Below, piece by piece: positions 35,935-47,432 of a DNA stretch of 64,000 nucleotides. The first letter of the stretch is position 1. Every line of letters begins with the position of its first letter. The translations under genes were made by a program, and so were the position numbers. The notes under the pieces were generated by a model. The model was not told the origin of the DNA and made no database searches. It worked only from the letters and a program-made list of their open reading frames with translations. The stretch comes from Miscanthus floridulus (lineage: Eukaryota > Streptophyta > Magnoliopsida > Poales > Poaceae), in the NCBI RefSeq assembly GCF_019320115.1, contig NC_089591.1:54870078-54934077 (forward strand), read 5' to 3'.

Positions 35935-36407
35935 TGTGGGGGTATTAACCCCTATACCCTTACGGCTAAGCTTGGGCTGGCCCGGATCGATGGGTTCAGT
36001 CCACCCGAAAAACGACGTGCGGCTCGGTCCACCTGATCGGAGTCCCGCACAAGGAATCAAGACGGATTTGGCGACCAAGCAGGATCCTGGTCGATTAGAA
36101 TAGGAATCCTTGTCCGGCCACATATGGCAATTGTAACTGACTAGGATTAGTTTCCAGATCTGTAACCCTGCCCCCCGGACTATATAAGGCGGGCAGGAGA
36201 CCCCTCTAAAAAACATCTCTCATTGACATACAGCAATACAAATCAGACGCAGGACGTAGGTATTACGCCTTCTTGGCGGCCGAACCTGGATAAAACCTCG
36301 TGTCTGTCTTGCGTCACCGTCTTGTTTGGGACTTGCGCATCTGTCTGCCGATAATCTACTACCTTGGGCATACCCCTAGGTAGACTGCCGACCATATTTC
36401 GTCGACA
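35935..36407 (+). repeat. 5' LTR of the Tat element
   Basis: Begins TGTGGGGGTATTAACC and ends TTTCGTCGACA. The TATA box TATATAAG is at 36181-36188, so the transcript should start about 30 bases later. Confidence 0.95.
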
Positions 36408-36408
36408 G

Positions 36409-36427
36409 TGGCGCGCCAGGTAGGGGG
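36409..36427 (+). promoter_or_regulatory. Primer-binding site of the Tat element
   Basis: TGGCGCGCCAGGTAGGGGG starts two bases after the 5' LTR, where the tRNA primer should pair. I do not assign the tRNA. Confidence 0.8.
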
Positions 36428-36455
36428 TGTGCGTACTGCTCTCCAAGCAAACAAG

Positions 36456-39400
36456 ATGGTCATCATCTCCGGCTCCATGGCTACGCCCAACGGCCTCACG
36501 TTCACCGTCGGCCAGATCACCTGGACCACCGGCCCCGACGTTTCCATCGCCATGACCGCGGAGGAGGCGTGGATTCAACCCGCGCCGACGACTACTTCAC
36601 CTGCATCGGCTATGGCTCCGACCACGACGAACGTGGCTCTGACCACGATGGATCTGGCTCCGACCACGGTACATCTGGCTCCGACCACGATTACAGCCAC
36701 GCCGACAACCCGTCGTCCGCTTCCCCGCTACAAAGGAAAGCAGATCGACGACATCGACTTGCTCGACTCCATCGATCGGGTCGGCATCAAACTCGCTGAA
36801 ACCCTAGCTCTGGTAAGTACGATTCAAAGCCAACCTAATGAGCAAGTAACATCTCCCCGCAACAGATCTATCCGACCAGCTCGGACCAGTCGTCCTGCAC
36901 GACTTGGAACAGATCTTGTGGTCGTATCTACCCCTGAGGGGCGCTCCGCTCGTCGCCAGCCAGCCTTCGCGACGGGTCTCCGACTCTGCGAGTACGAGGT
37001 CCCGAACGAGAACCACCAGGTCCAGCCCTACGGCCTGCGAAACGCTGCCTCCAGCTACGCGTACAACCTACGACGCCGCTCGGATCTGTGTCCTATACAT
37101 CGATCTCGGCCGAAGCCATGCAACATCGTCAACATGGTCCGGATCGAAGATTATCAAGAAGGATCCGTCCACACAGTCCGAGAGGGTGATTCCAGCTCCT
37201 CATCCGGCATTGCTTCCAACGCATCGGTCCACACCGAGCTTCAGCGTCACGAAGATGAAGGCGTCAAATACGATCTGGATCTACCAGACCACGCCCCGGG
37301 TTTCCCCCAATTTCCGTCTTTCCCGCCAAGACGAGGGGATTTAATCCATGTTGTCAGCAACGACGAGCCGCCAGCGGTTGGCGAAACAGAACAAGAAAAG
37401 ACTGCACGCGAAGCACGCAATATTGACCGGTTTAATCGCCGGCAAACCGAAGCTGGAGCAGACCAGGAGGCACGACGCATAAGGGTCCAGCCACGTGACC
37501 TCAACAATGCTTTCGACAGGGTGGGGGACAAACAAGTCTTCAAGACCCCAAGCGCCAACGTAGCCGTCGCCATGGCGACAATGCAGCGGCTGCCCAACAC
37601 TCCCGAGACTCAAGTAATCCGTGATGACATACAAGCTTATCTGACGGCTGCTATGGCTCAGACCGCAGAGATGAACCAAGCCCGGGCTCCATCCGTTTCT
37701 GTCGAATCAAGCCACAGCCGCCAATACTCAAGTCGCTCACAGCCACTCAACCAACGTGGCTCGCGCAATAACGACCCATCAGACAACCGTCAAGGCGGAA
37801 ACGGTGGTCGTGATGGTGGTCGGGACGACAACCGCCGCCGGGAGGATAACCGCCACGACGTTCGAGGCGACAACCGCCGAGATAACCGCGACAATCGCCG
37901 TGATAACCACGGTCGCAGGGCCAACCCAGATGGCAATCGAGATCGCCGCGATGGCAATAACGATCTCCGCCATCACCTCGGTGGACGTGATCTACGTGCT
38001 CGCATCAACCAGAGAGCCGACGATCGTGCATCCCATGAAAGCTATCGCCGTATGGAGTATGACACCGCCCACGGTCCGCCGGGCCTGAAGCAGTTCACTC
38101 CACACCTGCGCCAAGTCATATGGCCCAAGAATTTCAAGCTCGAGAAGCTTCAGAAGTACGACGGCAAGGAAAACCCCGAATTATGGGTCATGCTCTACGA
38201 AACTGCGTGCCGCTCAGCCATGGCCGACGAGCACGTCATGTCTAACTACTTCCCAGTCGCTGTTGGTCATGCAGGTCACCAATGGCTGGTTAGCTTGCCA
38301 GCGAACTATTTTGACTCTTGGCAGGAGCTCAGGCAGGCCTTCATCGACAACTTCATCGCTACTTGTGAACAACCCGGCAACAAGTACGATCTGCAGCGGA
38401 TCCGAGATCGAAAGGATGAACCACTGCGCGAGTACGTTCGGCGTTTCTCGGAGATGCGCATCAAGGTCCCATCAATATCCGACAACGAAGCAATCGAGGC
38501 TTTCGTCACCGGCCTCCGTTTCCACGACGCCCTAAGAGACAAGCTCCTCCGGAAGAGACCCGAATCGGTCACAGCGCTTTTGGCCACCGCTAAGAAATAT
38601 GCGGACGCTGACGACGCTAAAAAGATAATCGTTGAAGAAGCAGCAAGGGTTCCACGCTCCGACCACCCTCCACACCGCGACGATTACCGCAGTAATCGTG
38701 GTCGGAACGACAATTTTGACCGCCGCAACCAGCGCAACGACTCCCGCGACCACCGTGATCAACGTAATCAGCGGCGCAACCGCCGTGGCGATTACAGAAA
38801 CAAGCGCGCTCGGGAAGACGACGGCGAGGTCAATACCGTGAAAAAGGGCGGCGGACGTCGTAACTACGAGGACGACTACGCCAAAGCATTGAAGGGGCCC
38901 TGCCAGCTCCATCCTAAGTCGAACCACACCATGGAGAATTGCCGCGTCCTCAAGACTATCTACACGCGTCAACAGGCTCCGGATACGTCCGACAAGCCTA
39001 ACGACGCGGGGGAACAGCGCAACGAGGACAACGACGACGACGATGCAGACCCTCGTCACAAATACGTCAAGCCGACTGATCGCGTACACACCATCATCGG
39101 CGGCAAGGTGTCCATCGAAACCAAACGAGAACGCAAGCTGCTCGCCCGCGCTTGCATGAACGTGGCAAACACCGACAACCTTCTCACCGATCCACGGCTT
39201 CCTCCGTGGTCTCACCGTGAAATCTACTTCAGCAGGAAGGACCAATGGGCCGCCATACCCGAGCCAGGGTGTTTTCCCCTGGTCCTCGATCCTTGTATCA
39301 ACAAGGTTCAATTCGACAGGGTACTGATCGACGGCGGCAGCTCCATTGATATACTGTTCAAGAACAGCCTGCCCGCTCTGAAAATAGCCCAGGCAGACCT

Positions 39401-39902
39401 GAAGCCGTACGAGGCACAGTTCTGGGGCGTTCTCCCCGGACAGAGCTCCACACCTCTCGGGCAGATCACGCTACCTGTGCAGTTTGGGACTCCGGACCAC
39501 TTCCGCACCGACTACGTCAACTTCGTGGTCGCTGACTTCGACGGCACCTACCATGCTATTCTTGGTCGACCGTCGCTCACCAAGTTCATGGCCATACCTC
39601 ATTACAGGTATCTGGTGCTCAAGATGCCTACTGAGAAAGGAGTTTTAACCCTCAGGGGCAACGTATACGCAGCTTATACCTGCGAGGACGACAGCTTCAA
39701 AATCGTAGAGGCCCACGACCTCTCTATTCGCATGGCCGAGACCATGCTCGACGCTAAGAAGACCCCGGCCGACCACCTGGAGATCCCAGAGCTCGAGGCT
39801 CCGCGCAAGAACATCAGATCCAAGGAGCACAAGACGATCCAGCTGGTCGAAGGCGATCCCAGCAAAACGGCCCTTATCGGGGCCGACCTGGATCCCAAAT
39901 AG
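36456..39902 (+). CDS. Tat-element gag-protease
   Basis: The first ATG in the frame is at 36456 (MVIISGSMATPNGLTF), giving 1148 aa to the TAG at 39900-39902. The N-terminal part is low-complexity. At about residues 440-550 is an Arg/Asn/Asp-rich stretch, then the retrotransposon gag capsid domain (PKNFKLEKLQKYDG, YFDSWQELRQAFIDNFIATC, EPLREYVRRFSEMR, AIEAFVTGLR). A second Arg-rich region follows, then a CHHC zinc-knuckle variant CQLHPKSNHTMENC. The aspartic protease region has FDRVLIDGGSSIDILF, the plant gypsy form of the D(T/S)G active site, and later YHAILGRPSLTKF. The ORF ends LIGADLDPK, then TAG. Capsid and protease assemble and mature the particle in the cytoplasm. Confidence 0.92.
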   Translation: MVIISGSMATPNGLTFTVGQITWTTGPDVSIAMTAEEAWIQPAPTTTSPASAMAPTTTNVALTTMDLAPTTVHLAPTTITATPTTRRPLPRYKGKQIDDIDLLDSIDRVGIKLAETLALVSTIQSQPNEQVTSPRNRSIRPARTSRPARLGTDLVVVSTPEGRSARRQPAFATGLRLCEYEVPNENHQVQPYGLRNAASSYAYNLRRRSDLCPIHRSRPKPCNIVNMVRIEDYQEGSVHTVREGDSSSSSGIASNASVHTELQRHEDEGVKYDLDLPDHAPGFPQFPSFPPRRGDLIHVVSNDEPPAVGETEQEKTAREARNIDRFNRRQTEAGADQEARRIRVQPRDLNNAFDRVGDKQVFKTPSANVAVAMATMQRLPNTPETQVIRDDIQAYLTAAMAQTAEMNQARAPSVSVESSHSRQYSSRSQPLNQRGSRNNDPSDNRQGGNGGRDGGRDDNRRREDNRHDVRGDNRRDNRDNRRDNHGRRANPDGNRDRRDGNNDLRHHLGGRDLRARINQRADDRASHESYRRMEYDTAHGPPGLKQFTPHLRQVIWPKNFKLEKLQKYDGKENPELWVMLYETACRSAMADEHVMSNYFPVAVGHAGHQWLVSLPANYFDSWQELRQAFIDNFIATCEQPGNKYDLQRIRDRKDEPLREYVRRFSEMRIKVPSISDNEAIEAFVTGLRFHDALRDKLLRKRPESVTALLATAKKYADADDAKKIIVEEAARVPRSDHPPHRDDYRSNRGRNDNFDRRNQRNDSRDHRDQRNQRRNRRGDYRNKRAREDDGEVNTVKKGGGRRNYEDDYAKALKGPCQLHPKSNHTMENCRVLKTIYTRQQAPDTSDKPNDAGEQRNEDNDDDDADPRHKYVKPTDRVHTIIGGKVSIETKRERKLLARACMNVANTDNLLTDPRLPPWSHREIYFSRKDQWAAIPEPGCFPLVLDPCINKVQFDRVLIDGGSSIDILFKNSLPALKIAQADLKPYEAQFWGVLPGQSSTPLGQITLPVQFGTPDHFRTDYVNFVVADFDGTYHAILGRPSLTKFMAIPHYRYLVLKMPTEKGVLTLRGNVYAAYTCEDDSFKIVEAHDLSIRMAETMLDAKKTPADHLEIPELEAPRKNIRSKEHKTIQLVEGDPSKTALIGADLDPK

Positions 39903-42900
39903 GAAGACGCGCTCGTTAGGTTCTTGAGGGGCAACGTGGATGTGTTTGCATGGAAACCTTCCGACATGCCCGGTGTACCTCGGGACTTGATCGAGCACTC
40001 CTTAAATGTCAACAGCAAGGCCAAACCAATCAAGCAGAAGCTGCGACGGTTCGCTCGCGACAAAAAGGAGGCGATTAGGGTAGAAGTTACGCGGCTTTTG
40101 GCAGCCGGATTTATCAAAGAAGTGTATCATCCGGAATGGTTAGCCAACCCGGTTCTTGTACGCAAAAAGAATAATGAATGGAGAATGTGCGTTGATTACA
40201 CTGATCTCAACAAACACTGCCCTAAGGACCCCTTTGGTTTACCTCGCATAGACGAGGTCGTAGATTCAACCGCCGGTTGCGAGCTGCTTTCCTTTCTCGA
40301 TTGCTACTCTGGTTATCACCAGATCGCTCTCAAAAAAGACGACCAGATCAAGACATCTTTCATCACGCCTTTCGGCGCCTACTGCTACACGACTATGTCG
40401 TTCGGGCTCAAAAACGCCGGTGCTACCTACCAACGCGCTGTACAGGCCTGCCTCAACGACGAGATAAAAGACGGCCTCGTCGAGGCTTATGTCGACGACG
40501 TAGTTGTCAAAACCAAGGAAGCTCATACCCTTGTTGACAATCTAGAACGCACCTTCGCAGCCCTTAATACGTTCCAATGGAAATTAAACCCAAAGAAGTG
40601 CATCTTTGGTGTCCCTTCTGGCATATTGCTTGGCAACGTCGTCAGTTACGACGGCATACGCCCTAACCCGGAGAAAGTCAAAGCTGTCTTAGACATGAAG
40701 CCCCCGAGAAAGGTGAAGGATGTCCAGAAGCTTACCGGCTGCATGGCTGCTCTAAGCCGTTTCATATCAAGGTTAGGAGAAAAAGGACTACCGTTCTTCA
40801 AACTGCTCAAAGCGTCCGAGAAGTTTGAGTGGTCGGAGGAAGCAGACGCTGCCTTCACGCAGCTGAAGCAATACCTCACGTCACCTCCGGTACTTACTGC
40901 TCCCAGAGAAGACGAAACTCTCCTACTTTACATTGCGGCAACCGATCGGGTGGTTTCCACTACACTGGTGGTCGAGCGCGACGAGCCGGGCCACGCCTAC
41001 AAGGTACAGCGGCCAATTTATTTCATTAGTGAGGTACTCAACGAATCCAAAACCAGGTACCCACAGATTCAGAAACTGCTCTACGCCATACTGATAACAT
41101 CCCGAAAGTTGAGACATTACTTCGACGGATATCGTGTGGTAGTCATGACCGAGTATCCTTTGGGGGACATCATTCGCAATAAGAATGCGAACGGGCGCAT
41201 CGTCAAATGGGCAATGGAGCTATGCCCCCTTTCCTTGGAATTTGCAAGCCGTACTACAATCAAGTCTCAGGCACTCGTCGATTTCATCGTCGAGTGGACA
41301 GACTTAAGCACGCCTGCCTCTCCGGGATCCGACGAATATTGGACGATGTACTTCGATGGTTCTCTCAACATTGACGGTGCGGGAGCAGGAGTTCTTTTCG
41401 TGTCACCATCCAAGGAGCAGCTCCGGTACGTCCTCAGGATTTATTTCCCAGCATCTAATAATGCCGCCGAGTATGAAGCATGCCTGCATGGTCTACGCAT
41501 TGCGATTGAGCTTGGGGTTAAATGTCTCTATGTCTACGGAGATTCGGCTCTGGTCATCAACCAGCTCAACAAGGACTGGGACACGACCAGTGAAAAGATG
41601 GACGCATATTGCAAATCAATAAGAAAGCTGGAAGGCAGGTTCTATGGCATCGAGTACATACACGTGGTCCGGGACAAGAACCAAGCAGCGGATGCGTTGT
41701 CAAAGTTAGGATCATCCCGAGCCAAAATCCCACATGGCGTATTCGTCCAGGACCTGCTCACGCCTTCCATTGAAGACGAAGATTCAACGACCAACAAAAT
41801 TTCAGACCAGCAATTAGTGGCTACGGTTCCGGCGCCGAGCACAGTCGAGCCGCTTCCGACCACTCATGAGCCGGACTGGAGAACACCTTTCATCAAGTAC
41901 TTGACAGATGGTAGCGGTTATATCGATCGAACAGAAAATGAGCGACTGATGCGTCGTAGTAAGCAGTATCTGCTCGCCGATGGCAAGTTATGGCGCAAAA
42001 ACGCTAAGGAGGAAATCTTGATGAAGTGTATAACCCAGGAGGAAGGCGAGCATCTCCTAGACCAAATCCACTCTGGCTCCTGCGGCAACCACGCGGCCTC
42101 AAGAACACTGGTCGGTAAGGCTTTCCGAGCAGGGTTCTATTGGCCGTCAGCAGTGGCCGACGCAGAGAAGCTAGTCCGCCGCTATGAAGGTTGTCAGTTC
42201 TTCTCCAAGAGAATCCATGTACCAGCACATGAGATCCAGACGATTCCAGCCTCTTGGCCCTTCGCCTGCTGGGGACTGGACATGATTGGGCCTTTCAAAC
42301 CAGCTCCTGGGAAATTTACATGTGTCTTCGTGCTAATTGATAAGTTTTCTAAGTGGATAGAATACATGCCTCTGGTACAGGCATCCTCAGAGAAAGCTGT
42401 CACATTCCTCGACCAGGTCATCCACCGTTTCGGCGTGCCCAACAGCATCATTACTGATCTAGGTACTCAGTTCACCGGGAACGCTTTTTGGGACTTCTGC
42501 GATGAAAGGAGCATAGTTGTAAAATACGTCTCGGTGGCGCATCCTAGAGCTAATGGACAAGTCGAGCGGGCAAATGGCATGATCTTGGACGCATTGAAGA
42601 AGAGGATGTACAGAGAAAATGATAAAGCTCCTGGAAGATGGCTCAAAGAGTTACCAGCCGTGGTCTGGGGCCTCCGAACTCAGCCCAGTCGTAACACCGG
42701 CGTCTCACCATACTTTATGGTTTACGGCGCTGAGGCAGTCCTCCCACCAGATATAGCTTTCAGATCAGCACGGGTAGAGAACTTCGATGAAGGCAGGGTC
42801 AATGAAATACGGGAGCTAGAAGTCAACAGCGCAGAAGAGAAAAGGCTTGATTCCTGCGTACGCACGGCCAAATACCTTGCTGTTTTGCGCAGGTACTACA

Positions 42901-43115
42901 ACAAGAACGTTAAAGAGCGTTTCTTCGTGGTCGGGGACTTAGTCCTGAAGTGGAAGACGAACCAGGCTGGCGTCCACAAACTCGCAACCCCATGGGAGGG
43001 ACCCTTCATGATCAAGGAAGTCACACGTCCAACGTCTTACAGGTTAGCTCACCTGGACGGCACGGACGTACCAAACTCGTGGCACATCGACAAGCTTAGA
43101 CGTTTCTATGCTTAA
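39903..43115 (+). CDS. Tat-element pol (RT, RNase H, aRNH, integrase)
   Basis: It is in the same frame as gag-protease, one TAG downstream. There is no ATG for the first 64 bases, so it was very likely one ORF. Domains in order: RT ([66 protein letters not shown] at 40488-40499), thumb and classical RNase H ([20 protein letters not shown]), a second RNase H ([53 protein letters not shown]), then integrase. Integrase shows the zinc-binding [13 protein letters not shown]...RRYEGCQFF, where the third ligand cysteine is tyrosine (TAT at 42183-42185). The core follows with [20 protein letters not shown] and [10 protein letters not shown]. It ends at [10 protein letters not shown]. It copies the RNA into DNA and inserts it. 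Confidence 0.93.
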   Translation, partial: EDALVRFLRGNVDVFAWKPSDMPGVPRDLIEHSLNVNSKAKPIKQKLRRFARDKKEAIRVEVTRLLAAGFIKEVYHPEWLANPVLVRKKNNEWRMCVDYTDLNKHCPKDPFGLPRIDEVVDSTAGCELLSFLDCYSGYHQIALKKDDQIKTSFITPFGAYCYTTMSFGLKNAGATYQRAVQACLNDEIKDGLVEAYVDDVVVKTKEAHTLVDNLERTFAALNTFQWKLNPKKCIFGVPSGILLGNVVSYDGIRPNPEKVKAVLDMKPPRKVKDVQKLTGCMAALSRFISRLGEKGLPFFKLLKASEKFEWSEEADAAFTQLKQYLTSPPVLTAPREDETLLLYIAATDRVVSTTLVVERDEPGHAYKVQRPIYFISEVLNESKTRYPQIQKLLYAILITSRKLRHYFDGYRVVVMTEYPLGDIIRNKNANGRIVKWAMELCPLSLEFASRTTIKSQALVDFIVEWTDLSTPASPGSDEYWTMYFDGSLNIDGAGAGVLFVSPSKEQLRYVLRIYFPASNNAAEYEACLHGLRIAIELGVKCLYVYGDSALVINQLNKDWDTTSEKMDAYCKSIRKLEGRFYGIEYIHVVRDKNQAADALSKLGSSRAKIPHGVFVQDLLTPSIEDEDSTTNKISDQQLVATVPAPSTVEPLPTTHEPDWRTPFIKYLTDGSGYIDRTENERLMRRSKQYLLADGKLWRKNAKEEILMKCITQEEGEHLLDQIHSGSCGNHAASRTLVGKAFRAGFYWPSAVADAEKLVRRYEGCQFFSKRIHVPAHEIQTIPASWPFACWGLDMIGPFKPAPGKFTCVFVLIDKFSKWIEYMPLVQASSEKAVTFLDQVIHRFGVPNSIITDLGTQFTGNAFWDFCDERSIVVKYVSVAHPRANGQVERANGMILDALKKRMYRENDKAPGRWLKELPAVVWGLRTQPSRNTGVSPYFMVYGAEAVLPPDIAFRSARVENFDEGRVNEIRELEVNSAEEKRLDSCVRTAKYLAVLRRYYNKNVKERFFVVGDLVLKWKTNQAGVHKLATPWEGPFMIKEVTRPTSYRLAHLDGTDVPNSWHIDKLRRFYA

Positions 43116-43735
43116 CTACTGAGATATGTACTCTACTTACATTTTCGATTTACTTTAATAAAGCAATTATGATTTCTCCGACCACTCTAATGTGTCACTC
43201 CGAATTTTATGGTTATTTTAACCTAAGGCAGTACAAGCCGACCACCACTCCTTCTACGGTTTTCGGAGCAGGCCCTGTCTCCGGTTCCTCCCAACACGTG
43301 CACGGGATCTGCTCTCTGCGTTGCGGGTGATCGGCAGGTCCCCTCTGGTTTGACTTGTCTGCGTCCACGTATGCACAGGTCACAGTACCTCATACTCCGA
43401 CCACATGCCAGACTGGGGCCGCACAAACTTTTCAGGATGACGTGTCGAGCAAAACGGTACAACTAAAACAGAGCGTTAACACGTTCCCACTTAGTTACAC
43501 CGACAAAAAAAAAAAAAATTCAAGCTTAAAGTGCGTTTTGTATAAAACAAATAAGCTTATAATGATATACAGTTACGTTATTACAAGCTTGCCTGAAAAG
43601 GCTCAAGTTTACAATAACACAACTATGTCCTCCTTCTACAGCTCTAAGCCTATTACATTGGCTGGTCGGGGCGCATGGCATTTACTGCTCGCCGCCTCCG
43701 ATACCCTACTCGATTCTAGGGGACTCTAGAGCTAG
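43116..43735. other. Spacer between pol and the antisense gene
   Basis: The 3' ends of the plus-strand pol and the minus-strand antisense gene face each other across 620 bases. AATAAAG at about 43158 and an A13 run at 43507 are present, but no coding content is recognised. Confidence 0.5.
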
Positions 43736-46700
43736 TCAAGCTGAAGGGGATGGCCCCGCCGGTGCCTGGCTGGTCGAGACCGCAGGCTTCGTTGGTTGGC
43801 TTGAAGGTGATGGCATTTCCAGCTGGCTTGTCGATGGCATACCCTGCACAGGTGCTGTCCCACCTCCGCACAGGTTAATATCGCCAATTATCCTTGACGA
43901 CAAGTCCAGCTGGGCCGTCCGAAGCTCTTCGGCCTTGTCTGGGTCTATCTCCTTCGGGTACCCAGCCTCCAAGCGTTTGAGATCGATCAAGGGGTAGTGA
44001 GCACGCACCATGCTTAGCACATGGGCGCCCGTGTACTCACCTGCCTCCTTCACGAAGTCTTGGAACCATCCCCATGCTTGCTTGCATCTCTCGACCAGTC
44101 CGAGCTGAGGCGTCCTTAGCTCTTCCTCTGTGAGCGCCGGGTCGATGAGGTCGAGGACGGGCACAATGCCAGTTGCCATTTCTTGGCACCGCTTGCTCCA
44201 CGTGTCCCGCTCCTCGACGGCCTTAAGGCATTGTGCTTTCCAGTCGTCACGCTCCTTGATCACGGCCTCAAGGTGCCTCTTGGCATTTACTTTCAAAACT
44301 GAAAATATTACAAGACATCAAACGTGATGACACGACAAGGCAATGTGGGCAGTTGAATGAGCAAGGCGGTCTGGAGTGCTTACTTTTCAGGTCGTCCTTC
44401 ATTCTGTTAGTGTGGTCTTGGAGTTCCGACTGGCGGCGTTCCAATTTCTCGTTGTCCTCCTTCAGGCGACCACATTCTGCAAGCGCGCGGCTGTTCTCCC
44501 CCTGGAGGCGGGTCACTTCAGCTTCTAAACCTGCATTACAGCTATTACTGTCAGAAACAAAAAAAAAAAAAACACAAGTCCAGCACTTGCTATGATACGG
44601 TGAACACTTACATGTTTTCTCCTGCTCTTTGTTTTTGAGCTGGCCGACCAGGTTTTGGTTCTGTGCTTCTTGGTTTGTCCTCTCCTGGTCGGTGGCTTCA
44701 AGTTGGCGCCGTAGGCGTTCAACTTCAGCCGTCAGCTCCTTATTGGTCTTCATGACTACTTCTATCTGGTCGAAGCACCTTTTTCGGTACCTCGCAGTTT
44801 TCATCACGTCCTGCATACAGACAAGCTACGTCAGACAGCTTGACTACACAACAGGTTTAAGGACTAAAGCCAAATATACCTGGACTTCAGTCACCAGGCG
44901 TTTGGCTGCTCGCTCAACTCTTAAGGTTTCCTCGGCCTCTGGGATCTCCTCGTGCATGACCCATTCATCGTTCCGATAGCGCGACACATATACATGTTGT
45001 CGTCTATCTTGGGGACGGCCCAGGACTTCTTCCACTTCATCCTCTTCAGCCTCCTGTTCGGGAGGCGGCAGTGGTCTGGAGTTCGCAGACTCCACGACCA
45101 CCAGGGCTTTCCCACGAGCCGTCGCGTCGGCACCCTTGTCCTGGGCAACTTCTGGCTGCTGCCCCTCGGCTAGATCCAGCTCCTGTGGTGCTGTGGTATC
45201 CTCCTCATCGGGGTTTGTGCTCGGAGCACTTGTGTTCTGCTCGGGGACTGGCGTCTGGTCGTACGCCTGCCGAGGCCCAGGCAGAGTCCCTTCCATGGGC
45301 TCCTCCATGGCTTGTTTCTGTGCAGTTTGTCCCACCGTTTTTGGAAAGGACGTCCCGCACCCAGCTAGCTGGTCGGGGCTTTCGGTGGACGCCGATCTAA
45401 TACATTCAGAGACAAATTCATAAGACAATAGCATCCAATGCAAAATGACAAGCTTACATCCAAAATATATATACTTACAGTTTTGACTTGCGGAAGGATG
45501 TGGCGAAGGAACGTCTCCTCGACCGCCCCTGCTCTGCTTGCTCGGCAGTTTCCACCGGGACTTGTTCAACCTCCGGTACGGGCGTCGGAGGATGATGCGG
45601 CATGTTCCCTTCGTCTGTGCTCTGTGTTGCCGTGGTCGGTGCTGTGACCACTGCTGGCACAGAGGAGCCACCCTGCTCCGACGGCCCCACCTGCCTTCTC
45701 CTCTTTCGGGGGATGAGCCGAAAGATGTCCGCATCCTCTGCTTCGTCGTCCGACTGGGAGATGATGGCTTGGCGTCGTTTGCTGGTAGCCGGACGCTTGC
45801 CGGCGGCTCTGGTCGAGGCGTCTTCAATGGTCTCGAGTACCGCCCAGTGAACGCCGTCGGTCCTGGCGCTGGTCTGGGCGGTTGGTCCAGTAACTTGCGG
45901 CCACTCTACACCAGGGGGAGGCGACACAAACACTCCTGCCCGGTCATGGCCATTATACTGAGACGCAAAATGAAGGAAAAAACAGTTATTTTCTTGGTGC
46001 AACATGACTTTACAGTTAAAAGGAGGCGTCATTTACCTTTGGGGGAGGGCGAGCCAGCTTGAAGGCGTGTTCAATGGCGTTCAATGCAACATAGTTGGGA
46101 TCGGCCAGGTTGAATAGCTCTCCAATCCTGGCCTTGATCTCCAGCTTGTCCAGCGGCTCCTTTCTGGTCCTCGTCGGATCAGCGCCTCCTTGGTACTCGA
46201 AGCCGGGGTGAATCCTTTTCTGGCACGGCTGAATTCTACGGCTGATGAAGTTGCCGACAACGCTCGGGCCGTCAAGCCTTCCCCACGGAATCAACCCGAG
46301 TAGTTCGGCGATCTGCTCCAAGTTGTCGGGCTTCTCCGACCAGCTGCTTTTCTTCTCTGGAATCAGTCCCACATCGCACAGAGTGATGGAGTTTGGCTCT
46401 TCACGGATGTAGAACCACTTCTTGTACCACTCGTCCAAAGAGGTGTTCCAGGGGCAGTGCAGGTATTGAGCCTTCATGCCGTCCCGAAGGTTCAGGTAGA
46501 CGCCTCCGGCGGTCTTCGAGCCACCGCTTCCCTTTTTCCGAAGGCAAAACAGGTGGCGAAAGAGGTCGAAATGGGGCTGGAAGCCACCATACGCCTCGCA
46601 GAGGTGGATGAAGGTAGAGACGAGAAGAATCGAGTTGGGATGCAGATTGCAAATCCCAATCTCGTAGTACAAACAGAGCCCCTGAAGGAAAGGGTGCACT

Positions 46701-46921
46701 GGAATCCCAAAACCCCGTTTGAAAAAATCTTCAAAGATCACAATTTCACCTGGTTGTGGATCGGGGAAGCTTTCTCCTTCGGGTGCACGCCATCCCACAA
46801 GTGCCTTGTTGTGGAGCACTCCCATGGCGACGAGGTCCTCGATGGTTTGCTCGTTGCTCCGCGACTTCCACCATTCCTTCGCCATGACCCCGCCTTTCTT
46901 CTGGGCGTCTCTCTTCGCCAT
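43736..46921 (-). CDS. Antisense six-exon gene of the Tat element (PF04195-type)
   Basis: Exons with GT-AG junctions: 46921-46037, 45957-45479, 45396-44880, 44810-44612, 44530-44384 and 44298-43736. They sum to 2790 bases, 929 aa plus stop, and every junction keeps phase. The start is MAKRDAQKKGGVMAKEW. The N-terminal 290 residues match the plant 'putative gypsy-type transposon' domain (PF04195): FFKRGFGIPVHPFLQGLCLY, GICNLHPNSILLVSTFIHLC, FFIREEPNS-like WFYIREEPNSITLCD, ELLGLIPWGRLDGPSVVGNF. The middle is low-complexity with a basic segment RKRRRQVG. The rest is predicted coiled coil (TAEVERLRRQLEATDQERTN, LEAEVTRLQGENSRALAECG, ELQDHTNRMKDDL). A minus-strand TATA (TTTATATAA) lies about 150 bases upstream. 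Its role is unknown. Antisense extra ORFs are known in Tat elements such as maize Grande. Confidence 0.85.
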
Positions 46922-47066
46922 TTGTTCGTCCTTACTAAGTGGGTGGATGCGGGAGACCGAGGGGATTGGTGATGATCTTTGGGGAATAGGGTTTGGCAGG
47001 AGGAAGAAGAAGGTTGCGGCGGCGGATGACAATGGGGAATGGTGAGGGTAACTTACCAGACCTACA

Positions 47067-47076
47067 TTATATAAAG
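47067..47076 (-). promoter_or_regulatory. Likely TATA box of the antisense gene
   Basis: Minus strand TTTATATAAT, about 146-155 bases before the ATG at 46921. This would allow transcription independent of the LTR. Confidence 0.6.
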
Positions 47077-47432
47077 CAAAAGGGCACCGTCGTTTCGTCC
47101 GCCCGAGAATATTGGGAGTCGTGCGCACGCGCCGCGGACGGTTGTTCACACAACCCCGAAATCTGCGCCAATAAACGCGCTCCTTCGATAACAGTGTACG
47201 CGCCTCTTCGTTGATGGTGTAAGAGGGCCCACACTGACACACCTCAATACAGGTGTCAACCGACTGTTTGTCAGAAAACAATAAGAAGACAGAATGACGT
47301 ACTATACCTTTTTTTTTTTTTTTTTTTTGACCAGACGTGTCAGACTGGACAGACTAGACTTGGCAGAGAGTAGAGAAAAATAAATACACCAAATAATAGT
47401 ACAAGCAGCGCACGTGATCGTGGATTTGCCTT

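Noticed and set aside
36408..36455. A longer gag start at 36408
   Set aside because: The codon there is GTG and lies in the primer-binding site. The first ATG in frame is at 36456.
38532..39311. 259-codon minus-strand ORF
   Set aside because: It is the mirror of the biased gag codons (GAC/CGC-rich), so it is a shadow and shows no domain.
39900..39902. TAG as selenocysteine or pyrrolysine codon
   Set aside because: Plants do not use these, and a one-base change from CAG explains it.
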